64,000 nucleotides of DNA from Natronorubrum tibetense GA33 (GCF_000383975.1 NZ_KB913017.1:1717105-1781104), one strand, 5' to 3'. Shown: positions 17,769-27,072, numbered from the stretch's first letter. Numbers and translations are program-made. Notes: a model not told the origin generated them from the sequence alone.

Positions 17769-17807
17769 CGCTACCGTTCGTTTCAGCTTTTCTCACGTTC
17801 TGCAAAC

Positions 17808-17832
17808 TCCAGACGAAACGAGGGGGTTTGCG
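17808..17832 (+). repeat. ORB-like repeat, copy 1
   Basis: The core CGAAACGAGGGGGTT (17814-17828) is preceded by TCCA six bases earlier and followed by GCG. Spacing and bases match copy 2 exactly. From memory of haloarchaeal origins, the TCCA-n-GAAAC-n-GGGG(G)T order resembles the Orc1/Cdc6 origin recognition box with its halophile G-string. That assignment is an inference. Confidence 0.5.
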
Positions 17833-18015
17833 GGCGACTACGCGTTTCGGATCGGCTTCGAGAACGCCACTCGAGGCCGTTCGTCCGAATCACCTCGGTC
17901 ACGATGGAGACGACCCCTCGAGTCGAGAGCCAGGACCGACGCTCAGGCAGGCTGTCAGACACCCGTCAGACGCCGGTCTGTTCCGCCGTGTCAGACGTCG
18001 TCACGTCCCAGGGTT

Positions 18016-18040
18016 TCCATGCGAAACGAGGGGGTTCGCG
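18016..18040 (+). repeat. ORB-like repeat, copy 2
   Basis: This is the same 25-base pattern as copy 1 in the same orientation, 208 bases downstream, with the core CGAAACGAGGGGGTT at 18022-18036. Only the positions between TCCA and the core, and one base before GCG, differ between the copies. Confidence 0.5.
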
Positions 18041-18128
18041 TAACGATCACAAAATCCGTCATTTCGGAGAGATGTCCGGTCGCTCGAGGATGGTAACCGT
18101 TCCATCGATCGAGGGAATCGTCACGGCA

Positions 18129-18137
18129 CTTATTGTA
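18129..18137 (+). promoter_or_regulatory. TATA box of htpX
   Basis: CTTATTGTA lies 22-30 bases before ATG 18159, giving a leaderless transcript and supporting that start over ATGs further upstream. Confidence 0.55.
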
Positions 18138-18158
18138 TCGGCCCCCTTCAGTGTCTGT

Positions 18159-19043
18159 ATGAACTGGCAGGCGGACTGGGGGTTACGGTTTCGGATGTTC
18201 CTGACGATGTTTCTGCTCTTCGCGCTGTACATCGTCTTCGCGGGCGTGATCACCGCCTACATGGGCGGAGGACTCCTCGTCTTCGCGATGCTATTCGGCG
18301 GGATGTCGCTGGTCCAGTACTACTACAGCGACACGCTCACCCTCCGCAGCATGGGCGCGAAGACGGTTTCGGCCGAGGAGTACCCCCAACTCCACGGCTC
18401 CGTCGAACGCCTCTCCCAGCAGGCCGACCTCCCGAAACCGAAGGTCGCGGTGATGGACTCGAACGTGCCCAACGCCTTCGCGACGGGACGCAACCAGAAG
18501 AACGCCGCCGTCGCGGTGACGACGGGACTCATGCGAACGCTCGATCAAGACGAACTCGACGGCGTCATCGCGCACGAACTCGCCCACGTCAAGAACAGGG
18601 ACATGATGGTGATGACGTTCGCCTCGCTGCTCGCGACGATCGCGTTCATGATCGTCCGCTGGGGGGCCTTCTTCGGCGGCGGCCAGAGCCGCGGCGGCAA
18701 GGGCGGCGGCGGGATCATGGTCGCCATCCTCGTCTCCCTGATCGTCTGGATCATCAGCTACCTGCTCATTCGCGCGCTCTCGCGGTACCGCGAGTACTCC
18801 GCCGACCGCGGCGCGGCCGCGATCACGGGCAACCCCTCCGCGCTCGCTTCCGCGCTCATGAAAATCTCCGGCGAGATGGACAACGTCCCCAAAAACGACA
18901 TGCGCGAGGAGGCCGAGATGAACGCGTTCTTCATCATCCCCATCAAGTCCGGCATCGTCGGCCGACTGTTCAGCACGCACCCGCCGACGGAGAACCGCAT
19001 CGAACAGCTCCGAAGCCTCGAGCAAGAGATGCAATCCTTCTAA
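18159..19043 (+). CDS. htpX: HtpX-family membrane zinc metalloprotease
   Basis: The protein has 294 residues. Two membrane helices lie near the N terminus (about 8-60). The catalytic HELAHVKNRD with its HExxH is in the middle, two more helices follow it, and the ENR-containing C-terminal segment (HPPTENRIEQL) is typical. M48-family HtpX degrades damaged membrane proteins. It is followed after 24 bases by pspAB, so the pair is probably one operon for membrane-stress quality control. The frame is open upstream to 17904, but ATG 18159 fits both the TATA box and the family N terminus. Confidence 0.92.
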   Translation: MNWQADWGLRFRMFLTMFLLFALYIVFAGVITAYMGGGLLVFAMLFGGMSLVQYYYSDTLTLRSMGAKTVSAEEYPQLHGSVERLSQQADLPKPKVAVMDSNVPNAFATGRNQKNAAVAVTTGLMRTLDQDELDGVIAHELAHVKNRDMMVMTFASLLATIAFMIVRWGAFFGGGQSRGGKGGGGIMVAILVSLIVWIISYLLIRALSRYREYSADRGAAAITGNPSALASALMKISGEMDNVPKNDMREEAEMNAFFIIPIKSGIVGRLFSTHPPTENRIEQLRSLEQEMQSF

Positions 19044-19067
19044 GGGTACGCCCCCCTCACACGAGAT

Positions 19068-19673
19068 ATGGGACTTCTGGACGGACTCCGTGCCGTACTC
19101 GGGCTGCGCGCCGAGACGGACGCCCGACGCGACGCCGACCCCGACGACCTCTTCGGGATGAGCACCGCCTACCTCACGATGGAGGCCGACCTCGGCTACG
19201 ACTCCCTCGACGTCGGCGCGCTCTGTTTCTCCGGTGTCGACTCGAGTAGCTTTCGCGACGCCGTCGACGAAGTCGAGGCGATCTTAGAGGCCGGCCGCGA
19301 GGATACCGGTACCGAATTCGCGGTCACCAGCGACGACCACGGCTACCACTGGGTCGTCCTTGAGGACTCGAACCCCGAGGATCTGATCACGAGCATGCAC
19401 TTCGCCGCGGACACGTTCATCGAACACGGCTACGGCTCGCGGCTGCTGGCAGCGGTGTTCGCGTACAAAAACCTCGGTGGGACGGCCTACTGGATCTACT
19501 CCTTCCGCCGTGGTGCGTTCTACCCCTTCGCTCCCCGTTCCGGACGGGAGCGCGACTCGAGCGCGGAGTTCAAACTCGAGGCGGCCTTAGACGGCGAACT
19601 CGAGATCGAACGCGAAAAGGAGTACTGGTACCCGCTGTGGCCGAGTTCGAGCGGCATGCATCCCTGGGAGTAA
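19068..19673 (+). CDS. pspAB: PspA-associated protein PspAB
   Basis: The protein has 201 residues and is soluble. The start MGLLDGLRAVLGLRAETDARRDADPDDLFG and the C-terminal EKEYWYPLWPS are characteristic of the family called PspA-associated protein PspAB. Members are often encoded next to htpX or pspA-type genes. It is probably involved in envelope-stress responses; the biochemical action is unknown. It lies 24 bases downstream of htpX on the same strand. Confidence 0.85.
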   Translation: MGLLDGLRAVLGLRAETDARRDADPDDLFGMSTAYLTMEADLGYDSLDVGALCFSGVDSSSFRDAVDEVEAILEAGREDTGTEFAVTSDDHGYHWVVLEDSNPEDLITSMHFAADTFIEHGYGSRLLAAVFAYKNLGGTAYWIYSFRRGAFYPFAPRSGRERDSSAEFKLEAALDGELEIEREKEYWYPLWPSSSGMHPWE

Positions 19674-19962
19674 GTCGAGCAACACCGTTCGTACTGCCCT
19701 ATCGATCCGTTTGCAATCCGATACCAAACGATGTTGGCATCACCGATATTAGTCTCGCACTCATCCATCGAAGTACGGCAGGAACCTACCACCACATCAT
19801 CACCAACTGCGCCATACACCAGTTGTTGCCCCTTTTCCTGCCGCCCTTTCACGACCGCCCAGCCGCGGCTCGATTGATCCGATGTGGGGCGATCGAACGG
19901 CAGATTCCTCTCGTCGATCGGTGTCGCATCCATTATGTCGGCCCGCTCGGTAGGCCCAGCCA

Positions 19963-21150
19963 GTGAGCCACTGGAATCAGTTCAAGGGAGACCCGCGACA
20001 CGCCGGGGTTCGACGCGACCTCGAGGGGCCGGAGCGCGTGACTGAGGCCTGGACGGCGGATCTCGCCGGTTCGGTCGGATCGCCGGTACTCGACCGCGAC
20101 ACCGTCTTCGTCGGGACGAGCGAGGGGAACTGTTACGCCCTCGAGCGCGAGCACGGCCGCGAACGCTGGCGATTCGAGACGACCGCCGCGACCGACGTGG
20201 CGCCGGTCGTCACTCACGAGTTGCTGTATTTCGGTGCCGGCGACGTCGTCTACGCACTCGATCCCGCGACCGGTGAGCAGGTCTGGGTGTCGGAGCTGCC
20301 AGACGCGACCGAGTCCTCGCTGGCGCTTGCCGGCGGTGTTCTGTTTGTCGGACACGCCGCATGCGTCTCGGCGCTCGAGGCCGACACTGGAGAACTCGTC
20401 TGGACTCACGAGACCGACGCGGCGGTTGTCGGCGCGCCGGCGGTCGACAGCGCACGGGACCGGACCAGCAAGCAGGGCTGGGGACAGGGGCCGGACGAGG
20501 AGGAGCTGGATCTGTTGTCGCTCGAGGACGCGCAAATGGCCGACGACGCACAACCTCACGACCAGGACCGCGTCTACGTCGGGACCGACGACGAGACGGT
20601 GCTCGCGCTCGAGGCCGAGACGGGCGAGGAGCTCTGGGATGCCCCGACCGATGGCGTGATCGTCGACGGACCGACGGTAGTCGACGAGCGCGTCTACGTC
20701 GCCGACGAGAGCGGCACGCTCGTCGCGTTGCACGCCGACAGCGGCCAGTCGTGGTTTACCTACCAGATTCAGGAGTCGTTCACCTCGACGCCGACAGTTC
20801 TCCCCGAGCTCGATACGACGTTCGTCGGCGCGTCGGACGGCTACCTTCACGTCACCGACACGACGTTCGGCCGGCGCAAACTCCGCGGCTGGCTGTTCGC
20901 GAAGAAGGGGGTCGCACTCGACGGCGAGGTCTCCTCGAGTCCCGTCGTCGCCGGCGATATCTGCTGTGTCGGCGACTCCACCGGCTCGCTGTACGGGGTC
21001 GATCTCTCCGACGACTGTGACCTCTGCTGGCACTTCGGTCTCGAGGGACCGATCAGGGCGACGCCCGCACTCGCCGAGAACCGGCTGTTCGTCGGCGGTG
21101 GCGACCAACTGTACTGCCTCGAGTGGGATCCCGACGAACGGAGACTGTGA
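19963..21150 (+). CDS. PQQ-binding-like beta-propeller repeat protein
   Basis: The protein has 395 residues and begins with GTG. Six or more repeats of the type 'VYALDPATGEQVWV', 'VSALEADTGELVWTHETDA' and 'VLALEAETGEELWD' are visible. These are the hallmark of PQQ/quinoprotein-type propeller blades as in BamB-like proteins. No signal peptide, lipobox or membrane helix is seen, so this version is predicted intracellular. An acidic insert (about 165-195) splits the propeller. Such propellers in haloarchaea have no assigned substrate. The preceding 289 bases contain no convincing gene. Confidence 0.8.
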   Translation: MSHWNQFKGDPRHAGVRRDLEGPERVTEAWTADLAGSVGSPVLDRDTVFVGTSEGNCYALEREHGRERWRFETTAATDVAPVVTHELLYFGAGDVVYALDPATGEQVWVSELPDATESSLALAGGVLFVGHAACVSALEADTGELVWTHETDAAVVGAPAVDSARDRTSKQGWGQGPDEEELDLLSLEDAQMADDAQPHDQDRVYVGTDDETVLALEAETGEELWDAPTDGVIVDGPTVVDERVYVADESGTLVALHADSGQSWFTYQIQESFTSTPTVLPELDTTFVGASDGYLHVTDTTFGRRKLRGWLFAKKGVALDGEVSSSPVVAGDICCVGDSTGSLYGVDLSDDCDLCWHFGLEGPIRATPALAENRLFVGGGDQLYCLEWDPDERRL

Positions 21151-21304
21151 TCGTCACTGGACGCTCGATCGTTCGGATCACTCGCCCGTCTCCTCGCGTG
21201 TCTCGGTCTCGTTCGGTTCGCCTTTTCGGATAAATTTGGTGTCGTGATGACTTTTCACCCCGACGCCACCCGGCACTTTCACTTTCACTTCCCTGTTAAC
21301 GAGG

Positions 21305-21312
21305 GTTTATGA
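21305..21312 (+). promoter_or_regulatory. TATA box of radA
   Basis: GTTTATGA lies 24-31 bases before ATG 21336, making the mRNA leaderless and excluding the in-frame ATG at 21309. Confidence 0.6.
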
Positions 21313-21335
21313 GGGGTCCGGCACAAGCACGGAGT

Positions 21336-22367
21336 ATGCCAACAGCAGATCTCGAGACACTCCCTGGCGTCGGACCGGCAACCGCGGAAAAGCTCAGCGA
21401 AGCTGGATTCGAGTCCTTCCAGAGTCTCGCCGTCGCGTCTCCCTCCGAACTCTCGAACACGGCCGACGTCGGCGAGTCCACGGCCGCGGACATCGTTCGC
21501 GCCGCGCGTGACGCAGCCGACATCGGCGGTTTCGAGACCGGGACCACTGTTCTGGAACGACGGAACGAAATCGGCAAACTGAGCTGGCACATCGACGAGG
21601 TCGACGACCTGCTCGGCGGCGGCATCGAAACCCAGTCGATCACCGAAGTCTACGGCGAGTTCGGCTCCGGGAAATCGCAGGTCACCCACCAGATGGCCGT
21701 CAACGTCCAGCTTCCCAAGGAGGTCGGCGGGCTCCACGGGAGCGCGATCTTCGTAGACTCCGAGGACACGTTCCGACCCGAGCGGATCGACGACATGGTC
21801 CGCGGACTGTCGGACGAAGCCATCAACGCGGCGCTCGAGGACCGAGAGATCGAAGGCTCGGCCGACGACAAGGATGCCGTCGACGAACTTATCGACGACG
21901 TCCTCGACAAGATCCATGTCGCGAAGGCGTTCAACTCCAACCACCAGATGCTGCTGGCCGAGAAGGCCAAGGAGTTGGCCAGCGAGCACGAGGACTCGGA
22001 GTACCCCGTCCGCCTGCTGGCGGTCGACTCCCTGACGGCCCACTTCCGCGCGGAGTACGTCGGTCGTGGCCAGCTCGCGGACCGACAGCAGAAGCTCAAC
22101 AAGCACCTGCACGACCTCGACAAGGTCGGAAACCTCTACAACGCCGCCGTGATCGTCACGAACCAGGTCGCCTCGAACCCCGACTCGTTCTTCGGTGACC
22201 CGACCCAGCCGATCGGTGGTAACATCCTCGGTCACAAGTCCACGTTCCGGATCTATCTCCGCAAGTCCAAGGGTGACAAGCGGATCGTTCGACTCGTCGA
22301 CGCGCCGAACCTCGCCGACGGCGAAGGTGTCATGCGCGTCCAGGGCGACGGGCTGAAGCCGGAGTAA
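21336..22367 (+). CDS. radA: RadA recombinase
   Basis: The protein has 343 residues. The N-terminal helix-hairpin-helix DNA-binding domain ([12 protein letters not shown] and following) is followed by a RecA/Rad51 ATPase core with Walker [10 protein letters not shown] and Walker B LLAVDSLT. The DNA-binding loop region ([20 protein letters not shown]) is also present. RadA forms filaments on single-stranded DNA and performs strand exchange. The gene contains no intein, although some archaeal radA genes do. ATG 21336 ([11 protein letters not shown]) fits the TATA spacing. Confidence 0.97.
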   Translation: MPTADLETLPGVGPATAEKLSEAGFESFQSLAVASPSELSNTADVGESTAADIVRAARDAADIGGFETGTTVLERRNEIGKLSWHIDEVDDLLGGGIETQSITEVYGEFGSGKSQVTHQMAVNVQLPKEVGGLHGSAIFVDSEDTFRPERIDDMVRGLSDEAINAALEDREIEGSADDKDAVDELIDDVLDKIHVAKAFNSNHQMLLAEKAKELASEHEDSEYPVRLLAVDSLTAHFRAEYVGRGQLADRQQKLNKHLHDLDKVGNLYNAAVIVTNQVASNPDSFFGDPTQPIGGNILGHKSTFRIYLRKSKGDKRIVRLVDAPNLADGEGVMRVQGDGLKPE

Positions 22368-22401
22368 GCGACGTCGCTTCGGCGTCGACGGCTGTAGTTC
22401 G

Positions 22402-22677
22402 CTATGCGACTGGTTCTATCGAAACCGTCACCGTCGTTTCGGTGGTGACGTCGACCGTAATCTCGTATCCTACGTAGGCGAAACTCACGCGCCCCGCTCG
22501 CGGCTGTCCACCTCGTGTAGGTTCGAACAACGCATCTAACGCTTCCGGATCGATCACGTTCCACAGCGGCGGCAGCGTCAGCGGATCACAGTCCTCGGCC
22601 TCGCTCACGGCGTCGACGATCGTTTCGGTAACGGAGGGGGATGCGGGTCGATCTTCGGACAGTGAGTGGACAATCAT
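22402..22677 (-). CDS. HalOD1 output-domain protein
   Basis: The 91-residue protein MIVHSLSEDRPAS... has the pattern of the haloarchaeal HalOD1 domain: 'VTETIVDAVSEAEDCDPLTLPPLWNVIDPEALDALF' followed by 'GRVSFAYVGYEITVDVTTETTVTV'. The domain is thought to act as an output module in signal transduction and often stands alone. The inner ATG at 22677 is chosen because GTAAATA (22701-22707, TATTTAC on the minus strand) lies 24-30 bases before it. It is the terminal gene of a minus-strand series starting at sufS but is probably separately transcribed. Confidence 0.8.
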   Translation of the reverse strand: MIVHSLSEDRPASPSVTETIVDAVSEAEDCDPLTLPPLWNVIDPEALDALFEPTRGGQPRAGRVSFAYVGYEITVDVTTETTVTVSIEPVA

Positions 22678-22700
22678 CGAAATTCGTACGCCGCCGACTA

Positions 22701-22707
22701 GTAAATA
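22701..22707 (-). promoter_or_regulatory. TATA box of the HalOD1 gene
   Basis: TATTTAC on the minus strand, 24-30 bases before ATG 22677. Confidence 0.5.
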
Positions 22708-22922
22708 GCTATCTGTAGTCGGCACTTTGCTGGAGATATCGAAATAGTGACTGCCCATGGATGCTTCTGGGAGAGATCAGTTGTCGATCACTGGCTGCCG
22801 TCGTTGGGTCGGCAGTCGGCACGAACGTTGCGAAGTTCCGGCACGACGAAAACACGACACTACTGGGTACGAACGGCGCAATTAGACTGTTCGGCCGAAC
22901 CTCGGCTCCTGGGATCGCGGAC

Positions 22923-23342
22923 TCAGTCCTCAGTCGTCGTCTTCTCGACATCGAGTTCGCCCTGATAGATCTCCGCGCCGTCCTGTGCGACCTTCTCGGC
23001 GAGGACGGCACACTTGATCCGCATCGGCGAGATGTCGACGCCGAGCATATCGACCACGTCGTCGCGGTCCATCTCGAGTAGCTCATCGACCGTCGTGCCC
23101 GGGAGTTTCGTCGAGAGCATGCTTGCGGAGGCCTGACTGATCGCACAGCCGTCGCCGGAGAACGCGACGCGTTTGATCGTCTCCTCGTCGTCCTCGAGGA
23201 CGACGTCCATGCGAATCTCGTCGCCACACATCGGGTTCTCGCCGATGTGTGTAAACGTCGGATCCTCGATCTCCCCGTAGTTGCGGGGGTTCTTGTAGTG
23301 GTCGAGGATCTGCTGTCTGTACATATCGGAGCCCAGTCCCAT
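22923..23342 (-). CDS. sufU: Fe-S cluster assembly scaffold SufU/IscU-like
   Basis: The protein has 139 residues. It starts MGLGSDMYRQQILDHYKNPRNYG, the usual SufU/NifU N terminus. The three conserved cysteines are C39 (NPMCGDE), C66 (GDGCAISQAS) and C111 (RIKCAVL), and the aspartate after the first cysteine is present. SufU accepts sulfur from SufS, helped by zinc in the SufU subgroup. The sufS gene lies about 2 kb upstream on the same strand, separated by three unrelated genes, so regulation may be separate. Confidence 0.92.
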   Translation of the reverse strand: MGLGSDMYRQQILDHYKNPRNYGEIEDPTFTHIGENPMCGDEIRMDVVLEDDEETIKRVAFSGDGCAISQASASMLSTKLPGTTVDELLEMDRDDVVDMLGVDISPMRIKCAVLAEKVAQDGAEIYQGELDVEKTTTED

Positions 23343-23545
23343 TGTTGTGTCCGATTAGACGCGAGAGTTGTAAAAGGGTTCCGGGGACGCGGACGATATC
23401 ATTCGGCAGTTCCGTCGCGAGACCGTCTGTGTGTACGCGACCGGCGTGAAAACGGTTGCTGGTCGATGCGCCTATCGTCGCAACTGAAACGATTTACACA
23501 CCCGATCGCAGGATGCGCTCGGTGTGTATTGACGTTCAGTGGCTA

Positions 23546-23791
23546 CTACGAGCCCTGATCGACCGGCGGGTTCCAGTAGCAGGCGTCGACGACGACGGCC
23601 ACGCCGACGACTGCGGCGACGAGCATCGCCTGGACGAGCGAAACGCTCGAGATGCTCGCCGCGACCAGTGCAACCGCGAACGCAACCGGAACGACCAGCA
23701 GCAAGATATCGTACCGGTCGGCCGCGGCGAGAACGCCGATCAGGGTCTCGAATGGATCCCGTTCGGGACGGCCGATCGTATTCTCGTACAT
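23546..23791 (-). CDS. Small membrane protein with two helices
   Basis: The 81-residue protein begins MYENTIGRPERDPFETLIG. It has two strongly hydrophobic segments (DILLLVVPVAFAVALVAASI and LVQAMLVAAVVGVAVVVDAC) and a short polar tail. It is probably a two-span membrane protein with no recognised family. ATG 23791 is preferred over ATG 23815 because the ATTGG/TATT stretch near 23815 sits at TATA distance. Function unknown. Confidence 0.6.
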   Translation of the reverse strand: MYENTIGRPERDPFETLIGVLAAADRYDILLLVVPVAFAVALVAASISSVSLVQAMLVAAVVGVAVVVDACYWNPPVDQGS

Positions 23792-23932
23792 CGTTCTCAC
23801 CTCGGCACCGGCCAATACGACTGCCGGCCAAAAAAATTTGTCGCGGGTTTGTTATTTATAAGGAGACACCAATAGCGGTCTCGAGCCAGATACTTCTCGA
23901 TCGCCCGGGGTACACCGCGGATCGCTCCCTGC

Positions 23933-24571
23933 TCACCGCTCGCCGGCGAGTTCCGCGTCGAACTGCGCGACGTACTCGCGAACGAACGCCGCGCGCTCGT
24001 CGGCGATCTGGCTACCGACGGTGGTGTACATGCGCTCGGGGAGGTCGAGAATTTTCTTGTGGAGGTGATTGTACTGAGCCCTGCCATCGGCCGTCTCGTC
24101 GTCGGCGACCGGCACCGCGGGATCGTAAATCGGCGAGCCGACCTCGCCGCCGTAGGCGAAGACGCGAGCGATGCCGAGTGCCCCAAGGGCGTCGAGGTTG
24201 TCCGCATCGCTTACGATCCGTGCCTCGAGCGTTTCGGGTTCGATCGCGTTCGAGTACCGATGCGCGCGAACGCAGTGCTGGACGCGCTCGATCGTCGCCG
24301 CGTCGGCCCCGACATCTTCGAGGATCCGGCCGGCTTCCGCGGCCCCCCACGTCGCGTGATCGTCGATCTCGCCGCGATCCTCTCGCTCCCGCCCGATATC
24401 GTGGAGGAGGACGGCGAGGCTCACGATTCGGTTGTCGATCGACGCCGGCTCCGGGTGGCGGTCGATCAGCGTCTCCGCGAGCGTCTCGACCCGCTGGACG
24501 TGGTGCCAGTCGTGGGCAGGCGGGGCGTCCTCGAAGTACGGGCGGGCGCGGCTTCGGACGGTCTCGAGCAT
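23933..24571 (-). CDS. HD-domain phosphohydrolase
   Basis: The protein has 212 residues. The HD superfamily metal site is visible as H (DWHHVQRV, about 25), HD (LLHDIGRE, about 63) and a later D (SDADNLDALGA). The rest is helical, as in the YedJ/YpgQ type of cytoplasmic HD hydrolases. Those act on nucleotides or similar phosphate esters; the true substrate is unknown. ATG 24571 (MLETVRSRARPYFE) begins the domain. The longer open frame upstream overlaps the neighbouring acetyltransferase and has no domain. Confidence 0.85.
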   Translation of the reverse strand: MLETVRSRARPYFEDAPPAHDWHHVQRVETLAETLIDRHPEPASIDNRIVSLAVLLHDIGREREDRGEIDDHATWGAAEAGRILEDVGADAATIERVQHCVRAHRYSNAIEPETLEARIVSDADNLDALGALGIARVFAYGGEVGSPIYDPAVPVADDETADGRAQYNHLHKKILDLPERMYTTVGSQIADERAAFVREYVAQFDAELAGER

Positions 24572-24729
24572 GCCGTCCGTGTTTCGACGAGGCGGGGATA
24601 AACGTACAGATCTCGAGCGGTCGCTCGACTGTACTCGAGCGTTGGACTCGTCGAGACTATCTGGCGCGTCGTCGACTGGTCGAACAGTTCGACTCACCGA
24701 ACGGGACCTCACGTCGTCAACCGGTCCCG

Positions 24730-25185
24730 TCAGCACTGCTCCGAGAGGTATTTTCGCATACACGTCGCCGACGCGGGGCAGAGATCGTCGAACTGAGTCG
24801 TCTCGCGTATTGCGTCCGGCGCGTCGGCTCGCTCGAGTTCCGCGTAGCCGCGCTCCGCGAAGAAGTCGGTGGCGGTCGTCGTGAGCAGATACAGCGTCTC
24901 GACGCCGTCGGCTCGAGTCCGCCGTTCCAGCGCGTCACAGAGCGCCGTTCCGAACCCGTTCCCGCGTGCCGACCGTTCCACGACGACCGATCGGAGGAGT
25001 CCGTCGGTCCCGCAGGACTCGAGTCCCCCGACACCGACCCGTTCGTCTCCGGCGTAGCCGACGTAGAACCGGGCGGGCGAGGTCCGAACGTCAGCCGACG
25101 GCAACTCGTTCGCGTCCAGCAGGGATTCGACGTAGGCGAGTTCACGTTTGTCGGCCCGCCGGAGCGTGAGTGTCGCACCGCTCAT
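24730..25185 (-). CDS. GNAT N-acetyltransferase, ArsN2-like
   Basis: The 151-residue protein MSGATLTLRRADKRELAYVESLL... has the GNAT acetyl-CoA motif 'LLRSVVVERSARGNGFGTALCDAL' (R/Q-x-x-G-x-G/A). Its C-terminal region 'YLLTTTATDFFAERGYAELERADAPDAIRETTQF' matches the group named ArsN2 near arsenic genes. No arsenic genes are visible here, so the substrate is open. The start is ATG 25185, with a TATTAG-type box about 27 bases upstream. ATG 25194 is possible. Confidence 0.8.
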   Translation of the reverse strand: MSGATLTLRRADKRELAYVESLLDANELPSADVRTSPARFYVGYAGDERVGVGGLESCGTDGLLRSVVVERSARGNGFGTALCDALERRTRADGVETLYLLTTTATDFFAERGYAELERADAPDAIRETTQFDDLCPASATCMRKYLSEQC

Positions 25186-25288
25186 AGCAGTCACAACGAC
25201 GTACCAAAACTAATACCTTCGGCGGAGCCACCGTTCGGTTACTCGCGAACCCGTCGTTCAGGCCCTCTTCTCGCGATCGGCGCTCGCC

Positions 25289-25425
25289 TACGCGAACAGC
25301 TGACGCGCCTGGCGAGAACGAAGTTCTCGCTGGCCTTCGCTCGTTCACTTCGTTCACTCACGAAGACGTCGTCTAACGCGGTTCTCCTCGCGGACAGCGT
25401 TCGCTTACGCGAACAGCTGACGCGC
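25289..25425. repeat. Direct repeat of the sufS 3' end
   Basis: TACGCGAACAGCTGACGCGC occurs at 25289-25308 and at 25406-25425, the second copy being the last codons of sufS. Between them lies low-complexity sequence with an inverted repeat (GCGAGAACGAAGTTCTCGC at about 25312-25330) and CTTCGCTCGTTCACTTCG-type runs. Confidence 0.75.
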
Positions 25426-26649
25426 GTCGTCGAGGGCGGCGACCAGCTTGTCGACTTCCTCCCGCGTATTGTAGACGTAGAACGACGCTCGAGCCGACGC
25501 CGCCACACCAAGTTTGTCGTGCAGCGGCTGCGTACAGTGGTCGCCGGCCCGGACCGCGACCGTGTGGTCGTTCATGATCGAAGCGAGGTCGTGGGCGTGG
25601 ACGCCCTCGATGTTGAAGCTGACCAGCCCGCCGCGGTCGGGGCCGCCTTCGGGGCCGTAGATCTCGACGTCGCCTTCCGCCTCGAGTTGGTCGTAGGCGT
25701 AGGCGGCGAGTTCCTCCTCGTGGGCCCGGATACGGTCCATGCCGATGTTCTCGAGCCAGTCGACCGCCGCGTGGAGGCCGACGGCTTCGGCGATCGGCGG
25801 CGTGCCGGGTTCGAACTTCCAGGGGAGGTCGCCCCAGGTGGAGTCCTCGAAGGTGACCTTGCGGATCATGCCGCCACCGTAGAGGTAGGGCTGTAGCTCC
25901 TCGAGCAACTCCTGCTTGCCGTAGAGGACGCCGATACCGGTGGGACCGGCCATCTTGTGTCCCGAGAAGGCGTAGAAGTCGGCGTCGATCTCCTCGACAT
26001 CGACGGGGCGGTTGGGGACGGCCTGGGCGCCGTCGATGAAGGACAGCGCGCCGTGCTCGTGGGCGAGGTCGGTGAGTTCGGAGACGGGGTTGACCGTGCC
26101 CAGCGTGTTCGAGACGTGGACGGCGGAGACGATGGCCGCGTCGTCGTCGATCAGTTCCCGGGCGTGATCCATGTCGAGCCGACCGGTGTCGTCGACCCGG
26201 ATGTACTCGACATCGGCCCCGGTCCGATGGGCGATTTGCTGCCAGGTGACCAGCGAGGCGTGGTGTTCCATCTCCGTCAGAACGACCCGGTCGCCGGGCT
26301 CGAGTTCGTTCAGCCCCCACGAGTAGGCCACGAGATTCTCGCTCTCGGTCGTGTTCTTGGTGAAGATGACCTCCTCGCGGCCATCGGCGTTGATGAACTC
26401 CGCGACGCGGTCGTGGGCCTCCTCGTAGAGGATCGAGGCCTCCTGGCTGAGATGGTGAATCCCCCGGTGGACGTTGGAATTGGACTCCCGGTAGTAGTCG
26501 CTCATCGCGTCGACGACCGCGTCGGGGGTCTGGGTCGTCGCTGCGTTGTCGAGGTAGACGACCTGCTGGCCGTCGAACTCCCGCTCGAGGATGGGAAACT
26601 CCTCGCGGATGGCCTCGACGTCGAGCGCCTCGAGATTCTGCTGACTCAT
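25405..26649 (-). CDS. sufS: Cysteine desulfurase SufS
   Basis: The protein has 414 residues. This fold-type I PLP enzyme shows the Schiff-base lysine in FYAFSGHKMAGPTG and the catalytic cysteine in VRAGDHCTQPLH. The N-terminal VYLDNAATTQTPDAV and SNVHRGIHHLS are typical of SufS/CsdA. It takes sulfur from L-cysteine and passes the persulfide to the SufU scaffold, encoded about 2 kb downstream. The start at ATG 26649 (MSQQNLEALDVEAIREEFPIL) matches family length. Confidence 0.95.
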   Translation of the reverse strand: MSQQNLEALDVEAIREEFPILEREFDGQQVVYLDNAATTQTPDAVVDAMSDYYRESNSNVHRGIHHLSQEASILYEEAHDRVAEFINADGREEVIFTKNTTESENLVAYSWGLNELEPGDRVVLTEMEHHASLVTWQQIAHRTGADVEYIRVDDTGRLDMDHARELIDDDAAIVSAVHVSNTLGTVNPVSELTDLAHEHGALSFIDGAQAVPNRPVDVEEIDADFYAFSGHKMAGPTGIGVLYGKQELLEELQPYLYGGGMIRKVTFEDSTWGDLPWKFEPGTPPIAEAVGLHAAVDWLENIGMDRIRAHEEELAAYAYDQLEAEGDVEIYGPEGGPDRGGLVSFNIEGVHAHDLASIMNDHTVAVRAGDHCTQPLHDKLGVAASARASFYVYNTREEVDKLVAALDDARQLFA

Positions 26650-27072
26650 TGATTACTAGCAGGAACCCCAGACAAAACACTCCTTCGGTCCGGCGGCACT
26701 CGTATCGGTCGAACCGGGTTCGCACGAACCTGTCTCGCCGGATCTGGACCGTTCGAATCCGACGATTTCACCGGACGATTGCGGGGGCGACGAGTGCGTA
26801 TGCAGTCGGCAAACGGAGGTAGCGACGAGACCGCAAGAGGGGAAACAGGGCGAATGGTTGGTGGGTGGGTGCCTCGGCAGGGAACGTGGCCCGGTCGGTC
26901 AAGTGGTCCAGTATCGGTGCCCCGCCGGTTACACTGTCTTCTGGCAACCGACATATCAGTACCTCCAAACTAGTTTGGGACGACGAGGCCGTCGACGAGA
27001 CGACCGAGTCGGGAGCCCCCTGTCCGTTCTCGAGTCGTCGCGTGTTCTCACCCTGAAATCGTGCCCCCGAAA
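26650..27072. other. Intergenic stretch without visible gene
   Basis: About 420 bases lie between the divergent sufS and ABC transporter genes. Open frames here have arbitrary composition and no start context. The right end leads into the ABC promoter. No RNA gene is recognised. Confidence 0.5.

Noticed and set aside
19520-19933. Minus-strand frame overlapping the end of pspAB
   Set aside because: Its C-terminal part is antisense to conserved PspAB residues and it has no recognisable domain.
23539-25896. A 785-codon open frame on the plus strand
   Set aside because: It crosses four minus-strand genes (membrane protein, HD, GNAT and part of sufS) and has an arginine-rich, domain-free composition.
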